Shown: positions 1 to 7,881, counted from the first letter of the stretch. The stretch is DNA of 51,254 nucleotides from an uncultured Clostridia bacterium (GCA_947175335.1 CAMWMF010000013.1:1-51254), one strand, 5' to 3'. A program made the numbers and translations. Notes: generated by a model from the sequence alone, not told the origin.

Positions 1-12
1 TTTTTGTTTTGG

Positions 13-168
13 TTAGTCGCCTATAACGAAGTGACTGCCCGAGTGACGCGTAGGGGGCATTCTGTTGCCCTTTTTAACGCGCACCGTGCCGAGAACCTTG
101 CCCTTTTCCGAAACGATATTGTACTCGCCGGTCTTGGGCGCAATCTTGCCGGATGTCAGCTTTTCCAT
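13..168 (-). CDS. Small YjzC-like protein, 51 aa
   Basis: This short reading frame starts at ATG 166-168, behind a strong AGGAGG site, and stops with TAA at 13-15. The 51-aa product has a GKIAPKTGEY segment near the N-terminus and ends with KGNRMPPTRHSG and a short hydrophobic tail. The pattern resembles the small YjzC-like proteins of Firmicutes (P-G-x-x-A-P-x-x-G-x-Y ... G-x-x-x-P-P-T), whose function is unknown; the match is from memory of the pattern. It is probably a soluble, single-unit protein. The strong ribosome binding site and a sensible residue composition argue that it is real despite its size. It lies downstream of the MATE gene on the same strand with an 86-bp gap, so it could be read from the same transcript. 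Confidence 0.6.
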   Translation of the reverse strand: MEKLTSGKIAPKTGEYNIVSEKGKVLGTVRVKKGNRMPPTRHSGSHFVIGD

Positions 169-223
169 TGGTAATTTCCTCCTCTATTCTATTATGTCGA
201 ATTTTGGCGGAAATATTCTTGGT

Positions 224-258
224 GAATTCGGAATTCGGAATTATGAATTCGGAATTAT
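224..258. repeat. EcoRI-rich dispersed repeat, copy 1
   Basis: Tandem GAATTCGGAATT units joined by TATGAATTCGGAATTAT. Near-identical sequence occurs at 36406-36438, 38136-38151 and 49121-49157. This copy supplies the TAA stop (255-257) of the minus-strand MATE gene. Confidence 0.8.
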
Positions 259-1592
259 AGGTAGCCGTACTTTTTGCGTTTGACGATTATAAATACGACG
301 GAAATAATAAGGCATAAGAACTCGGCGATAATGGTCGCGCTCCATATGCCGTTCAGTCCGAACATAAGCGGCATAACGTATACCGCGATTACTTGAAAAA
401 CGAGGGTGCGCGCCATTGATATTATTGCCGATACCACGCCGTTGTTTAGCGCGGTAAAGAATGCGGACGCAAAAATATTGAATCCGCTTAATAGGAATGA
501 GAACGAGAATATGCGCAGCGCGTTTACCGACATTTCTAAAAGCGTTTTATTGGAGTTGACAAAGATATACGCGAGGGGAGTGGCAAGCGCCGCCGACAGC
601 GCGGTCATAACCACGGCGGCAACGGCGTAAAATATCAAGCTCTTTTTGAACACGTTTTTAAGCTCGTCGGTGTTGTTCGCGCCGTAGTGGTAGCCGACGA
701 TTGGCGAGGTAGCGACCGAGTAGCCCAAAAAGCACCCGATAAACACGAACGACACGTACATTATAACGCCGTACGCTTCCACGCCCGCTTCACCCACGTA
801 TTTGAGCAGTTGAAAGTTGTATATCATGCTGACGAGCGAAACGGACACGCTCGTCAAAAATTCGGACGAGCCGTTGGCGCACACCTTGCCGATCGTTTTG
901 GGGGTAAAGCTCGGTTTTGCTACGTATAGGTTTTTGCCTTTTTTAGACAAGAACCACACGAGCGGAACTATGCCGCCCACGCATTCGCCTATGATCGTGG
1001 CGACCGCCGCGCCGACCACCCCACGCTTGAATGCGTACATAAACAAAAAGTCACCTATCGCATTAGTCACGCCGGCGGCAACCGTTATGAACAGTCCGAG
1101 CTTGGGTCTGTCCGCTACCGCGAAAAAGTATTGAAAAAACGATTGAAGCGAAAACGGTATCAGTCCGCAAGTCATTATCGTTCCGTACAGCGAGCAAAGC
1201 TCGGCGGTTTTGCCGCTCGCGCCGAGAAGGCGGGATATTTGCGGCATAAACCAAACGCTCGAAATAGTGATTGTCGCGGCGATGCCCGTGGTTATGATTA
1301 TAAGTCCGGTAAATATACGCCGTGCCTCGTCGTCCTTGCCTTCGCCGAATAGCTTTGCAACCAAGGCGCAACCGCCGCTGCCGAGTAGCATGCCCAAAGC
1401 GCCCGCTACGTAGAAAATCGGCAAGAATAAATTGACCGCGGCAAAAGCGCCGTCGCCCGCAAAATTGGACACGAAAAGACCGTCGACGATCCCGTACAGC
1501 GAGGTGAATATCACCATGATTATCGACGGCAAGGCAAACCGTATCAGCTTGCCGAACGTGAAGTGGTCCGAAATGTGGATTTGCGCGGACAT
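255..1592 (-). CDS. MATE family efflux transporter
   Basis: The 445-aa protein is a multidrug and toxic compound extrusion (MATE) family membrane transporter, expected to export cationic compounds using a sodium or proton gradient. About twelve hydrophobic segments are visible, with the family-typical opening (FGKLIRFALPSIIMVIFTSLYGIVDG read in pieces around residues 13-38), in which a helix is followed by a YxxxDG motif. Length fits the family (about 440-470 aa). The start is ATG 1590-1592 behind AAGGAGCG. The stop codon lies inside an EcoRI-rich dispersed repeat, so the last residues may have been set by repeat insertion. A second, distinct MATE gene is at 36739-38151. Substrate cannot be told from sequence. 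Confidence 0.93.
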   Translation of the reverse strand: MSAQIHISDHFTFGKLIRFALPSIIMVIFTSLYGIVDGLFVSNFAGDGAFAAVNLFLPIFYVAGALGMLLGSGGCALVAKLFGEGKDDEARRIFTGLIIITTGIAATITISSVWFMPQISRLLGASGKTAELCSLYGTIMTCGLIPFSLQSFFQYFFAVADRPKLGLFITVAAGVTNAIGDFLFMYAFKRGVVGAAVATIIGECVGGIVPLVWFLSKKGKNLYVAKPSFTPKTIGKVCANGSSEFLTSVSVSLVSMIYNFQLLKYVGEAGVEAYGVIMYVSFVFIGCFLGYSVATSPIVGYHYGANNTDELKNVFKKSLIFYAVAAVVMTALSAALATPLAYIFVNSNKTLLEMSVNALRIFSFSFLLSGFNIFASAFFTALNNGVVSAIISMARTLVFQVIAVYVMPLMFGLNGIWSATIIAEFLCLIISVVFIIVKRKKYGYL

Positions 1593-1619
1593 ATACGCTC
1601 CTTGCGTGTTGGATGATTA

Positions 1620-1797
1620 AATAGTAATAGCTTGACCTCATTGCGGCGGTTCGCCTAGACCCCTCGACTATGCTCGGGGTGATGGGTGGTGTGGGCTGTA
1701 CTGTTTAGAAAAGTCAAGCCTAATACCCATCATTTCGACCGAAGCGCGTTAGCGCGAAGCGGAGAAATCTAGGCGTTAGCCGCATATCTATTACTTA
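1620..1797. repeat. Composite imperfect inverted repeat, MITE-like
   Basis: Outer arms carry TAGTAATAG / TATTACT, then GCGGCGGTTCGCCTAGA on the left matched by TCTAGGCGTTAGCCGC on the right. The right arm (about 1722-1783) is the reverse complement of a sequence at 49767-49830. No gene lies within it. It looks like a small non-autonomous palindromic repeat of this genome. Confidence 0.65.
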
Positions 1798-1809
1798 CCA
1801 TCCATTTGC

Positions 1810-1906
1810 AAAATAAAAGGCTCGGCAAAATCATTTACCGAGCCCGCTCGACATCTTGTCAACTTTTCAATCGGGATTGAAAGTTCTCCGATGACCGTCT
1901 ATTGCG
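1810..1906 (-). ncRNA. Candidate small RNA, about 97 nt
   Basis: On the minus strand a consensus-like promoter (TTGACA at 1936-1941, 17-bp spacer, TACAAT at 1913-1918) is followed, after about 50 nt with one hairpin (AACTTTCAATC / GATTGAAAAGTT, about 1860-1884), by an intrinsic terminator: GGCTCGG / CCGAGCC stem at 1819-1844 and a T-rich run to 1810. The predicted transcript has no convincing reading frame with a ribosome binding site. The promoter sits 12 bp beyond the stop of the gene upstream, so this is a separate short transcript. I do not recognise the family. The start and end positions are predicted from the promoter and terminator, not measured. Confidence 0.55.
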
Positions 1907-1912
1907 AAGCGT

Positions 1913-1941
1913 ATTGTATCATACTAAATGCGTATTGTCAA
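1913..1941 (-). promoter_or_regulatory. Sigma-A type promoter of the candidate small RNA
   Basis: TTGACA (1936-1941) and TACAAT (1913-1918) on the minus strand with a 17-bp spacer; predicted start near 1906. It faces away from the protein gene at 1954-2439. Confidence 0.6.
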
Positions 1942-1953
1942 TCGGATGTGTGC

Positions 1954-2439
1954 TTAGTTGTGCAAAAATCTACGCATCTCGTCAATGTTCTTTTGCTCGA
2001 CCCAAAGCAGGCGATAGCCGATGTTCAGCACGTCGTTGTCTATGTCGGCAAACTCGGACAGCTTGGATACGCTTTCGGTCACGCCTTTGGTTGTGCCGTC
2101 TATAATCATTTTAGCGACCTCGCTTTCCGGCGTTTCGTCGTTGATTTTAAAGTTAATCATCATGCTCGCCATGGTGCGCGCTATCTTGCCTACCGATTTG
2201 GGCTCCTCGCCGCGCTCCTCCAGCTTGCGCGTTATCTGCGCGCATACGTCCGAGTAGTCGAATATGTCCTTCTCTACAGCGGTGCGCAGCTCCCCGGGGC
2301 CGATATTGTTGTTTACGTGTTCAAGCGTGTCTCTGCCCATTTGCGCCGCTTGGTGCAGCTGCTTCAAAAACTCCACCTCGCGCTCGATTTTGGCTTGCAC
2401 TTCCTTGGTCTGGTTTTCCGTCGTTTCGGTTGTGTTCAT
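1954..2439 (-). CDS. Helical hypothetical protein, 161 aa
   Basis: I do not recognise this family. The product is a 161-aa soluble protein with no signal peptide or membrane segment, rich in charged and helix-favouring residues throughout. It opens with a Thr/Glu-rich stretch and continues with EVEFLKQLHQAAQMGRDTLE, followed by predicted helices to the C-terminus. The overall look is of a small all-helical bundle. The start is ATG 2437-2439 behind GGAGG, 11 nt upstream. A palindrome (CTTGTG-N6-CACAAG) lies 24 bp before the start codon and may control it. It stands alone: the candidate small RNA follows and the spmB gene lies beyond a short AT-rich gap on the other side. Confidence 0.75.
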   Translation of the reverse strand: MNTTETTENQTKEVQAKIEREVEFLKQLHQAAQMGRDTLEHVNNNIGPGELRTAVEKDIFDYSDVCAQITRKLEERGEEPKSVGKIARTMASMMINFKINDETPESEVAKMIIDGTTKGVTESVSKLSEFADIDNDVLNIGYRLLWVEQKNIDEMRRFLHN

Positions 2440-2462
2440 AAGTAAAATACCTCCGCAATTAG

Positions 2463-2480
2463 CTTGTGTAATTGCACAAG
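2463..2480. promoter_or_regulatory. Palindrome upstream of 161-aa gene, possible operator
   Basis: CTTGTGTAATTGCACAAG is an inverted repeat with 6-bp arms, between the gene start (2439) and its likely promoter region further right. It could be an operator or a leader hairpin; there is no T-run beside it. Confidence 0.4.
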
Positions 2481-2531
2481 TATTATGCAGATACTATATT
2501 AAATAATGATATTCAAAATAATAAAATTCGA

Positions 2532-3038
2532 TTAAAAAAACCGCAAAAGATAGCACCCGACCACGCAGCCCGTGAGCGTGGCGACAAGCGCGACGGGAAT
2601 TGCATAGCGCAACCGCCGCACGTGAGACTGCGAAAAGTAAATGGTTGAGATATAGAATATCGTTTCGCTCGACCCGTAAATTACCGAGGCGCATCTGCCG
2701 ATATAGCTGTCCGGTCCGTAGTCGGCGTAAATGCCGTCGAGTATGGCAAGCGACCCCGCGCCCGATACGGGACGGAGAAACATCAGCTCGGCAAGCTCTT
2801 TGGGTAAGCCCACCGCGCCGAGTACGGGCTCCAATGCATTGGCAAGGTACGCCGACGCGCCAGATGCGCGAAAGGCTTCCACCGCGACCATAACCGCGAG
2901 TAGGTAGGGGAAAACGTTGATTGTAAGGTCAACCGCTTGCCGCGCGCCGTCTATAAATCCGCCGTACGGTTCGCGGCGGCGGGCAAACGACAATAAAAGC
3001 ACGACAAGAAATATTACTGGAATTATGTATGCGCTCAT
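2532..3038 (-). CDS. spmB: Spore maturation protein B
   Basis: The 168-aa membrane protein is the SpmB half of the SpmA/SpmB pair, which in Bacillus subtilis is needed for proper spore core dehydration and heat resistance. It belongs to the nucleoside-recognition (Gate) domain family. Four to five hydrophobic segments are present, together with the family-typical stretch FLRPVSGAGSLAILDG (about residues 88-103) and the conserved SSETIFY segment. Its ATG (3036-3038) overlaps the last codon and stop of spmA in an ATGA arrangement, so the two are translationally coupled. Length is normal for the family. Its presence suggests an endospore-forming ancestry of the host. Confidence 0.92.
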   Translation of the reverse strand: MSAYIIPVIFLVVLLLSFARRREPYGGFIDGARQAVDLTINVFPYLLAVMVAVEAFRASGASAYLANALEPVLGAVGLPKELAELMFLRPVSGAGSLAILDGIYADYGPDSYIGRCASVIYGSSETIFYISTIYFSQSHVRRLRYAIPVALVATLTGCVVGCYLLRFF

Positions 3039-3742
3039 ACTGCGCCGCCTTTTACGCGTTTGCGCTTGGACTGACGCTCGCGTTTTTTATGCCGTTTGGG
3101 TTGCGGCGAAACGGGAAAAAGCGGAAGCACTGTCGAAGGGTTGTCCGCCAAGTCGGCTTTTGCGCGGCGTGAATTTCGGCGCGGACGGTCGAAAATCTTT
3201 GAACAAATCTTAACGCCGATAATACCTATGGCGGTGGAAAGCACCGTGGCTACGAGCGAGGGAAAAAGAAAGTCGGCGGGGTTGGCCGAGCCTGCGGTTG
3301 CACGCATACCTATAACCGTGGTCGGCAGCAGTTGCAGGCTTGTCGCGGATATAACGGTCAGCATAATCATATCGGTGGTGGCGTGCGGCGAGCCTGTGTC
3401 CATGCGGTTGATGGCGGAGATAGCCATGGGCGTTGCGGCATTGCCAAGCCCCAAAAGGTTGGCGGAAAAGTTCATAGTAATAAACTTACGCGTTTCGGTA
3501 TCTGACGAGGGGAACAAACGCGATATAACGGGTCGAAGCAGCTTTTCCAACCCGCGCGAAAGACCGAGCCGCTCGATAAGCGAAAAGAATCCAAGCCAAA
3601 ACGCATACAGCGCGAGCAGGTTAAGCGACAGCTCCACCGCACCGTGCGCGCCGGTTATCATAGAATTTACCGCGGCGGCGGGATCGGTAAATATCATCAG
3701 CCCGAGCGACGCGCTAAGCATAATCAGCCATATAATTGCCAT
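3035..3742 (-). CDS. spmA: Spore maturation protein A
   Basis: This is the SpmA partner of SpmB, a Gate-domain integral membrane protein acting in spore core dehydration in Bacillus. Hydrophobic helices run through residues 1-180, including the conserved NLLGLGNAATPMAISA segment. The C-terminus carries a roughly 40-residue basic tail (RHKKRERQSKRKR) that is not part of the usual SpmA, which is near 195 aa; this tail is the odd feature. I chose ATG 3740-3742, which gives the expected MAIIWL opening (235 aa). An upstream TTG at 3766 would add eight residues; neither has a clear Shine-Dalgarno site. spmB follows with a 4-bp overlap. Confidence 0.9.
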   Translation of the reverse strand: MAIIWLIMLSASLGLMIFTDPAAAVNSMITGAHGAVELSLNLLALYAFWLGFFSLIERLGLSRGLEKLLRPVISRLFPSSDTETRKFITMNFSANLLGLGNAATPMAISAINRMDTGSPHATTDMIMLTVISATSLQLLPTTVIGMRATAGSANPADFLFPSLVATVLSTAIGIIGVKICSKIFDRPRRNSRRAKADLADNPSTVLPLFPVSPQPKRHKKRERQSKRKRVKGGAV

Positions 3743-3852
3743 GGTATAATGTATGCCAAGCGACAAAAATAATATGTATATGTCAACAATGCAAAACGCC
3801 CCACACTAAATAATGCAGAGCGTCTTGCTAATCATTTGGACACGCAAATATG

Positions 3853-4536
3853 TTATTTGCGGTTCATGGCGGATGCTATTTGTTCGGCTTGGTCTATGCG
3901 CGCTTGCGCTGCGTGTTTTTCTATAGCGTCGTTAGCGCAGTCTTTAAACGCTTGCGCATTACAGATGCCGTGAAACGTCCAGCCGTCGGAACCTACGCTT
4001 TTTATGGATATGTCGTAATATTTGAGCAAGTTTCCCCATACGCCGGCACTGAATGTTACGTTATCTATCTTTTCAATTGGAATATCCATTGTTTTAATAC
4101 TGAGTATGCCTTGCTTGCCTATGACGCGCTTATTGGTTATTACAAGATGAGTGGTCAAAACGGTTAGTATGCGTATTATAAAAGGCAGACCGCCGGCAAT
4201 GCCTAAAAACGACCAGAGAATCGGTTTGAGTATATTGAAAATTTTGTTAAATTTTTTGTTTGATTCTATTTGTCCGGGAATGCTCTGTATGTTTTCGATT
4301 TGTTGAAATATATCGCCTATATCGGCAGTCTCGTCGTCGCTGCTTGTAATACCTAATTCCGCACTAACTCCTTCTATATCGGTAGGCTTATCTTTCAGTA
4401 CGACAACGTTTAGTACTACACATGCAATTACCAATAATACCAACCATACCGCTCGCGGTATAATGTATAATGGGCTTATTTTTGCTTTGATAATTACATT
4501 TTCATCTTTGCGTAGATTTCTTTCTACATAATCCAT
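3853..4536 (-). CDS. Bacterial PH-domain (DUF304-type) membrane protein
   Basis: The 227-aa protein has a hydrophobic segment at about residues 25-47, a hydrophilic insert rich in Asp/Glu, a second membrane segment at about 110-130, and then a bacterial PH domain. The PH part shows the typical HLVITNKRVIGKQG strand pair and PIEKIDNVTF, as in YdbS/YdbT-like proteins. The function of this family is poorly known; a membrane-associated role is inferred from the helices. The start is ATG 4534-4536 behind AGGAG. A near-perfect promoter with a perfect palindrome just downstream of it precedes the gene, and an XRE regulator is divergent, so repression by that regulator is likely. Confidence 0.85.
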   Translation of the reverse strand: MDYVERNLRKDENVIIKAKISPLYIIPRAVWLVLLVIACVVLNVVVLKDKPTDIEGVSAELGITSSDDETADIGDIFQQIENIQSIPGQIESNKKFNKIFNILKPILWSFLGIAGGLPFIIRILTVLTTHLVITNKRVIGKQGILSIKTMDIPIEKIDNVTFSAGVWGNLLKYYDISIKSVGSDGWTFHGICNAQAFKDCANDAIEKHAAQARIDQAEQIASAMNRK

Positions 4537-4561
4537 AAGTTTTTTCTCCTGTAAAAACTAT

Positions 4562-4617
4562 TGAGTAATATATTACTCATATGTCTATATTATATGAGAA
4601 TGATATTTCTTTGTCAA
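4562..4617 (-). promoter_or_regulatory. Consensus promoter with perfect 18-bp operator palindrome
   Basis: On the minus strand TTGACA (4612-4617), 17-bp spacer, TATAAT (4589-4594). Right after it, at 4562-4579, is the perfect palindrome TGAGTAATATATTACTCA, covering about +4 to +21. A half-site TTGAGTAATT occurs at 4624-4633 on the plus strand. This is a classic repressor layout, and the divergent XRE gene at 4706 is the obvious candidate. Confidence 0.75.
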
Positions 4618-4705
4618 GCGCTTTTGAGTAATTTTTTTCTATAATTTTAGAAAGATTATTCTTAAAGGATGACGGACGTAAATTTACGCATTTCGAGAGG
4701 AACAT

Positions 4706-5029
4706 ATGTTACGGATTAAAACATTACGTAAGGAACAGAGTTTAAGCCAACGCGCTTTGGCGCAAAAAATAGGGTCCAGCCAAAAGTCAATCGACTATTG
4801 GGAAAAGGAAAAGGCCGAGCCGACGGCAAAGTTTATTTGCGCGCTTGCGGACTGCTTTGGGTGTTCGACGGACTTTTTGCTCGGACGTGAAGACGATTTC
4901 GGCAACGTAAATGTGCAAAGCGATTTATCGGCGGGTGAAAACAAACTGCTGTCGGATTACCGTAGACTAACCGACAAGGAAAAAGAACAGGCTTTGCAGT
5001 TTTTGGATTTTTTGTTAGCGCGCAGATAG
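4706..5029 (+). CDS. XRE-family HTH transcriptional regulator
   Basis: The 107-aa protein has an N-terminal lambda-repressor-like helix-turn-helix at about residues 5-58 (RKEQSLSQRALAQKIG then SQKSIDYWEKEKAEP), followed by a short helical C-terminal region that includes LTDKEKEQALQFLDFLL, probably a dimerisation part. The length and form match small XRE repressors of Clostridia and of mobile elements. The start is ATG 4706 with GAGAGGA seven bases upstream. It is transcribed away from the PH-domain gene; the palindromic operator and a half-site lie in the shared 169-bp gap, so it probably controls that gene and perhaps itself. Confidence 0.9.
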   Translation: MLRIKTLRKEQSLSQRALAQKIGSSQKSIDYWEKEKAEPTAKFICALADCFGCSTDFLLGREDDFGNVNVQSDLSAGENKLLSDYRRLTDKEKEQALQFLDFLLARR

Positions 5030-5063
5030 AAAAGTGTACGACAAAATCGAACACGAATTTTGC

Positions 5064-5092
5064 TTGACATAAAATCTATATCATGTTAGAAT
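5064..5092 (+). promoter_or_regulatory. Promoter of tRNA-Val
   Basis: TTGACA (5064-5069), 17-bp spacer, TAGAAT (5087-5092), about 45 bp before the mature tRNA start. Confidence 0.75.
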
Positions 5093-5136
5093 TACATTAC
5101 GCTGTGAGCGGCGGCATGCTGCTTGCGGTGATATAA

Positions 5137-5211
5137 GGGCAATTAACTCAGCGGGAGAGTGCTACCTTCACATGGTAGAAGTCACAGGTTCGAACCCTGT
5201 ATTGCCCACCA
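5137..5211 (+). tRNA. tRNA-Val(CAC)
   Basis: A complete cloverleaf can be folded by eye: acceptor GGGCAAT / ATTGCCC, D-arm ACTC / GAGT, anticodon stem CTACC / GGTAG with loop TTCACAT (anticodon CAC, reading GTG valine codons), and T-arm ACAGG-TTCGAAC-CCTGT. The CCA end is encoded (5209-5211). Its last 17 bases serve as the attachment site of the integrated island, so the 3' end now present was supplied by, or matches, the element. A terminator follows directly. Confidence 0.97.
5195..5211. repeat. attL: tRNA 3'-end copy of the 17-bp direct repeat
   Basis: CCCTGTATTGCCCACCA, identical to 19353-19369. It covers the 3' side of the T-arm, the acceptor strand and CCA of tRNA-Val. Confidence 0.88.
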
Positions 5212-5213
5212 AC

Positions 5214-5249
5214 AACCCAGTCGAACCACTAATGGTTAGACTGGGTTTT
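5214..5249 (+). terminator. Intrinsic terminator after tRNA-Val
   Basis: AACCCAGTC / GACTGGGTT stem followed by TTTTACTTT. It lies on the element side of attL. Confidence 0.85.
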
Positions 5250-5321
5250 ACTTTACAATTAACACGCTGTAAAACGGCGTGTTTTTGCATTTAACGGCAT
5301 GTAGGCTACCTTACGCAATCT

Positions 5322-6824
5322 TTACAAAGCAATCACAAAACGACTTGTAACGGTCATTTTGTAGTTTTCTTGCAAAATAAAATCCCGACTGTCCGTGTCA
5401 GGACTATCGGGATTAGTTCGGTCGGAGTAGTTAAACCATACCACTATCTCATTGTCATATAATTCTATTCTGTTTACAAGCACTTCTATAAGCACTTGTG
5501 GGGATAATTCTCTTACGCTGTTTGTTAGGTATTCCATAACTTCTTCTTTGGTTATGCCGTTTTCCAACTTGCTTTCTTCAACGAGTATTTTTCCATTAAG
5601 TTCATCTATGCGTTGTTCAAGTTCTGCCATTCGGTTCTTTGTCGTCGTGTTTATTATGCCTTCTTCAATAGCGGTCAGTATATTGTTTAAGCTCTTTTCC
5701 GCCTTTGCTTTATCTTCTTTGAGTAGTTTCAATACGGATTGTTCCGTTCTGTTCTTTTCATGTATTCGCATTATCTCATCTGCTATTATGTCAAGATTGA
5801 CTTTATGTGTGAATAAATCCATAGCCATATCTAAAACAGTTTGTTCCAATACTTCTTGCTTCACTGTTTGTTTTTTACAGTTCTTTGTATTCCGTTTCTT
5901 GTTTGAACACTTGTAAAAGAAATGCTTTGCGCCTGTGTGGCTTGTTCCGCTATCTCCGTTTATGGCTTTACCACAGTAGCCACAGAACACTTTGCCTTTA
6001 AGTAAAAACGTTGTTTCTTTGCTTACTTGTCCTATACGGTTATGTTCTATCTTTCGTTGGACTTGTTCGAATGTGTTTAACGGTACTATTGGCGGATAGA
6101 TGTTTGTATATACTTTTCCGTGTATTTCGTACTTGCCTATGTACTTTGAGTTATGCAAGATATTGTAAAGCGCGTTCGGTAAAAACTTTTTGCCACGATG
6201 TGTTATTCCACGCTTTTCCAAATGCGAAATAATATCTTTTGCCATATAACCGTTAGCGTACATAGTGAATATTTCGTTTACTACGTCGGCTTCGTTTTCG
6301 TCAACGATTACTTTCTTATTGACTACTCTGTACCCATACGGAATATTACCGCCGGTAAACAGTCCTTTGTTGCGATTTTCTTGTAAACCACGACTTACTT
6401 TTTGAGACAACTCGGCACTGTAATATTCGGCAAGCCCTATGTAAACATTTTCGAGTAGTATGCCGTCAAGGTTCTTCGTTCCGTCTATGTTCTCGGAAGT
6501 TCGCTGTGTCGCCGAAATTAAAGTCTTACCGTTCTTTTTGAGCTTTTGCTTATTAACTGCTATCTCGATTGAATTTCTACCGAAACGATCAATAGCATAG
6601 ACAAGCACTATTTCAAAGGCTTTATTCTTTTCACTATCCGCCAACATCTTTTGAAACGACGGACGATGGTCGTTTGTTCTCGTCATAGCTTTATCTATGT
6701 AAGTGTCTACAACGTACAGTCCGTTATGTTGAGCGTATTCGTTGCATACTCTCAACTGACTTTCTATACTTTGTTCATTTTGTCGTTCACTCGAATACCG
6801 AGCGTATATAACTGCATTCTTCAT
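5322..6824 (-). CDS. Large serine recombinase (site-specific integrase)
   Basis: The 500-aa protein is a large serine recombinase that would catalyse integration and excision of the island. The N-terminal resolvase domain begins VIYARYSSERQ, with the catalytic serine predicted at residue 11 and the family DRFGRN motif following. Then come the Recombinase domain (including GLFTGGNIPYGY and ILHNSKYIGKY) and a zinc ribbon (CGYCGK ... C ... C), followed by a coiled-coil region near residues 360-450. I chose ATG 6822-6824, which has AAGGAG upstream and gives the canonical MKNAVIYARYSS start; a longer frame to 6935 exists but lacks support. It points toward the tRNA and ends about 70 bp beyond the tRNA terminator. 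Large serine integrases rarely use tRNA 3' ends, which is a point to check. Confidence 0.94.
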   Translation of the reverse strand: MKNAVIYARYSSERQNEQSIESQLRVCNEYAQHNGLYVVDTYIDKAMTRTNDHRPSFQKMLADSEKNKAFEIVLVYAIDRFGRNSIEIAVNKQKLKKNGKTLISATQRTSENIDGTKNLDGILLENVYIGLAEYYSAELSQKVSRGLQENRNKGLFTGGNIPYGYRVVNKKVIVDENEADVVNEIFTMYANGYMAKDIISHLEKRGITHRGKKFLPNALYNILHNSKYIGKYEIHGKVYTNIYPPIVPLNTFEQVQRKIEHNRIGQVSKETTFLLKGKVFCGYCGKAINGDSGTSHTGAKHFFYKCSNKKRNTKNCKKQTVKQEVLEQTVLDMAMDLFTHKVNLDIIADEIMRIHEKNRTEQSVLKLLKEDKAKAEKSLNNILTAIEEGIINTTTKNRMAELEQRIDELNGKILVEESKLENGITKEEVMEYLTNSVRELSPQVLIEVLVNRIELYDNEIVVWFNYSDRTNPDSPDTDSRDFILQENYKMTVTSRFVIAL

Positions 6825-7881
6825 TTTTATTAACTCCTTTTTTGTTATTGATTTTATTTTGTCTTTCGACGGGAGCGACCGAAACGGAAGCGCAAGAATA
6901 ATGTTACTTTCAAAGCGGTTACTTCTTTTTTGCAAGGGCTGCGTAGCAGTGCATTTTACCCTTGCGAAAAAGTGCGCTTTCGTTTAAGCTCCACTGGCGA
7001 AAGACAAAAGGTGTTGTGCATATATAAAAACGCACTAAATTATAAAATCTTATCTGTTGAAATCATTTTCTTTTGTAGTGTACAATGTGGAATGAGCAAT
7101 TACAAGAAACTAAATCTACGGTATTTGTATACCCTGCACAGCAGTTTTTAAACCCTACCTATACTCAACCTATACTTTGTATTTCGCTATGAGTATAACA
7201 GGCTAATTTTCAAACCGTCACAATATCCGTCCTATGAAAACCAAATGTCGCTTTCGAAAACACTAACACAACCCAACATTAACACTAACTAAATCGTAGT
7301 TTACAATTGAGCGTAACAACAGTGTAATATATTTAATAAATCTTTGCATACTTCTCAATAGGTGCTAAACATATCTTAAACCAGTGTTACCCCAGATTAC
7401 CGTAAATTAAAAACGCGACGCTATGAAGCAATCGCGCAAAGAAAGAAATATATAGCAAGACAATGCGGCAACAATCCGAAACACGCCGCCGAACGGAAAC
7501 AAAGGCGATTGCCAAGCGGTTCAGCGGCGACGCCTTTGTTCGCTCGGCGTTTCAGTTTTGTCATTTTCTTGCTTTTCGTTGGACGTGCGCTTGTCTGCGC
7601 CGCGTAGCGGCGCACTTGTATCAAGACAAGCGCACGCCGTAAACTCAAAGCGGGTTTATTTTGTAATTAACTATCTAAAAAATGCCGACTTTTATGGTAG
7701 GAAAATATATTTTGCACATTGAAACCTTATATAAATTATGTTGAATTATTTATCAATTGAGGCAGAGTAGAATGAACAGAGTCTCGGTTTGCGTACTAAA
7801 AAATAGTTTAATTAAACAAAACTGTTATGTGCTTTACTTTTGTGTAAGTTTTTGATATAATTTTTATGGAGGAACATTCTT
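6825..7881. other. 1-kb non-coding stretch upstream of STAND gene
   Basis: No gene with a ribosome binding site is visible. 6936-7015 holds small hairpins (for example GCAAGGG / CCCTTGC at 6933-6975). 7050-7400 is AT-rich with two tandem ACCTATACT units near 7157-7176. 7411-7640 is suddenly GC-rich, with a CGCCGC-GTA-GCGGCG hairpin and no start codon in its open frames; it may be a scrap of a former gene. The remainder is AT-rich leader of the STAND gene. Confidence 0.5.
7833..7861 (+). promoter_or_regulatory. Probable promoter of STAND gene
   Basis: TTTACT (7833-7838), 17-bp spacer, TATAAT (7856-7861). The gene's ATGGAGGAACA ribosome binding region begins a few bases downstream, so the 5' leader is short. 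Confidence 0.55.

Noticed and set aside
224-258. CRISPR repeat for the EcoRI-rich units
   Set aside because: Units are tandem without spacers of even size and occur singly at distant sites.
1891-2445. 184-codon plus-strand frame opposite the 161-aa gene
   Set aside because: No ribosome binding site; the minus strand has GGAGG and a coherent protein.
7421-7648. Minus-strand 75-codon frame in the GC-rich pocket
   Set aside because: No ribosome binding site, odd composition (Arg/Ala/Cys) and it overlaps hairpins; looks like a chance frame.
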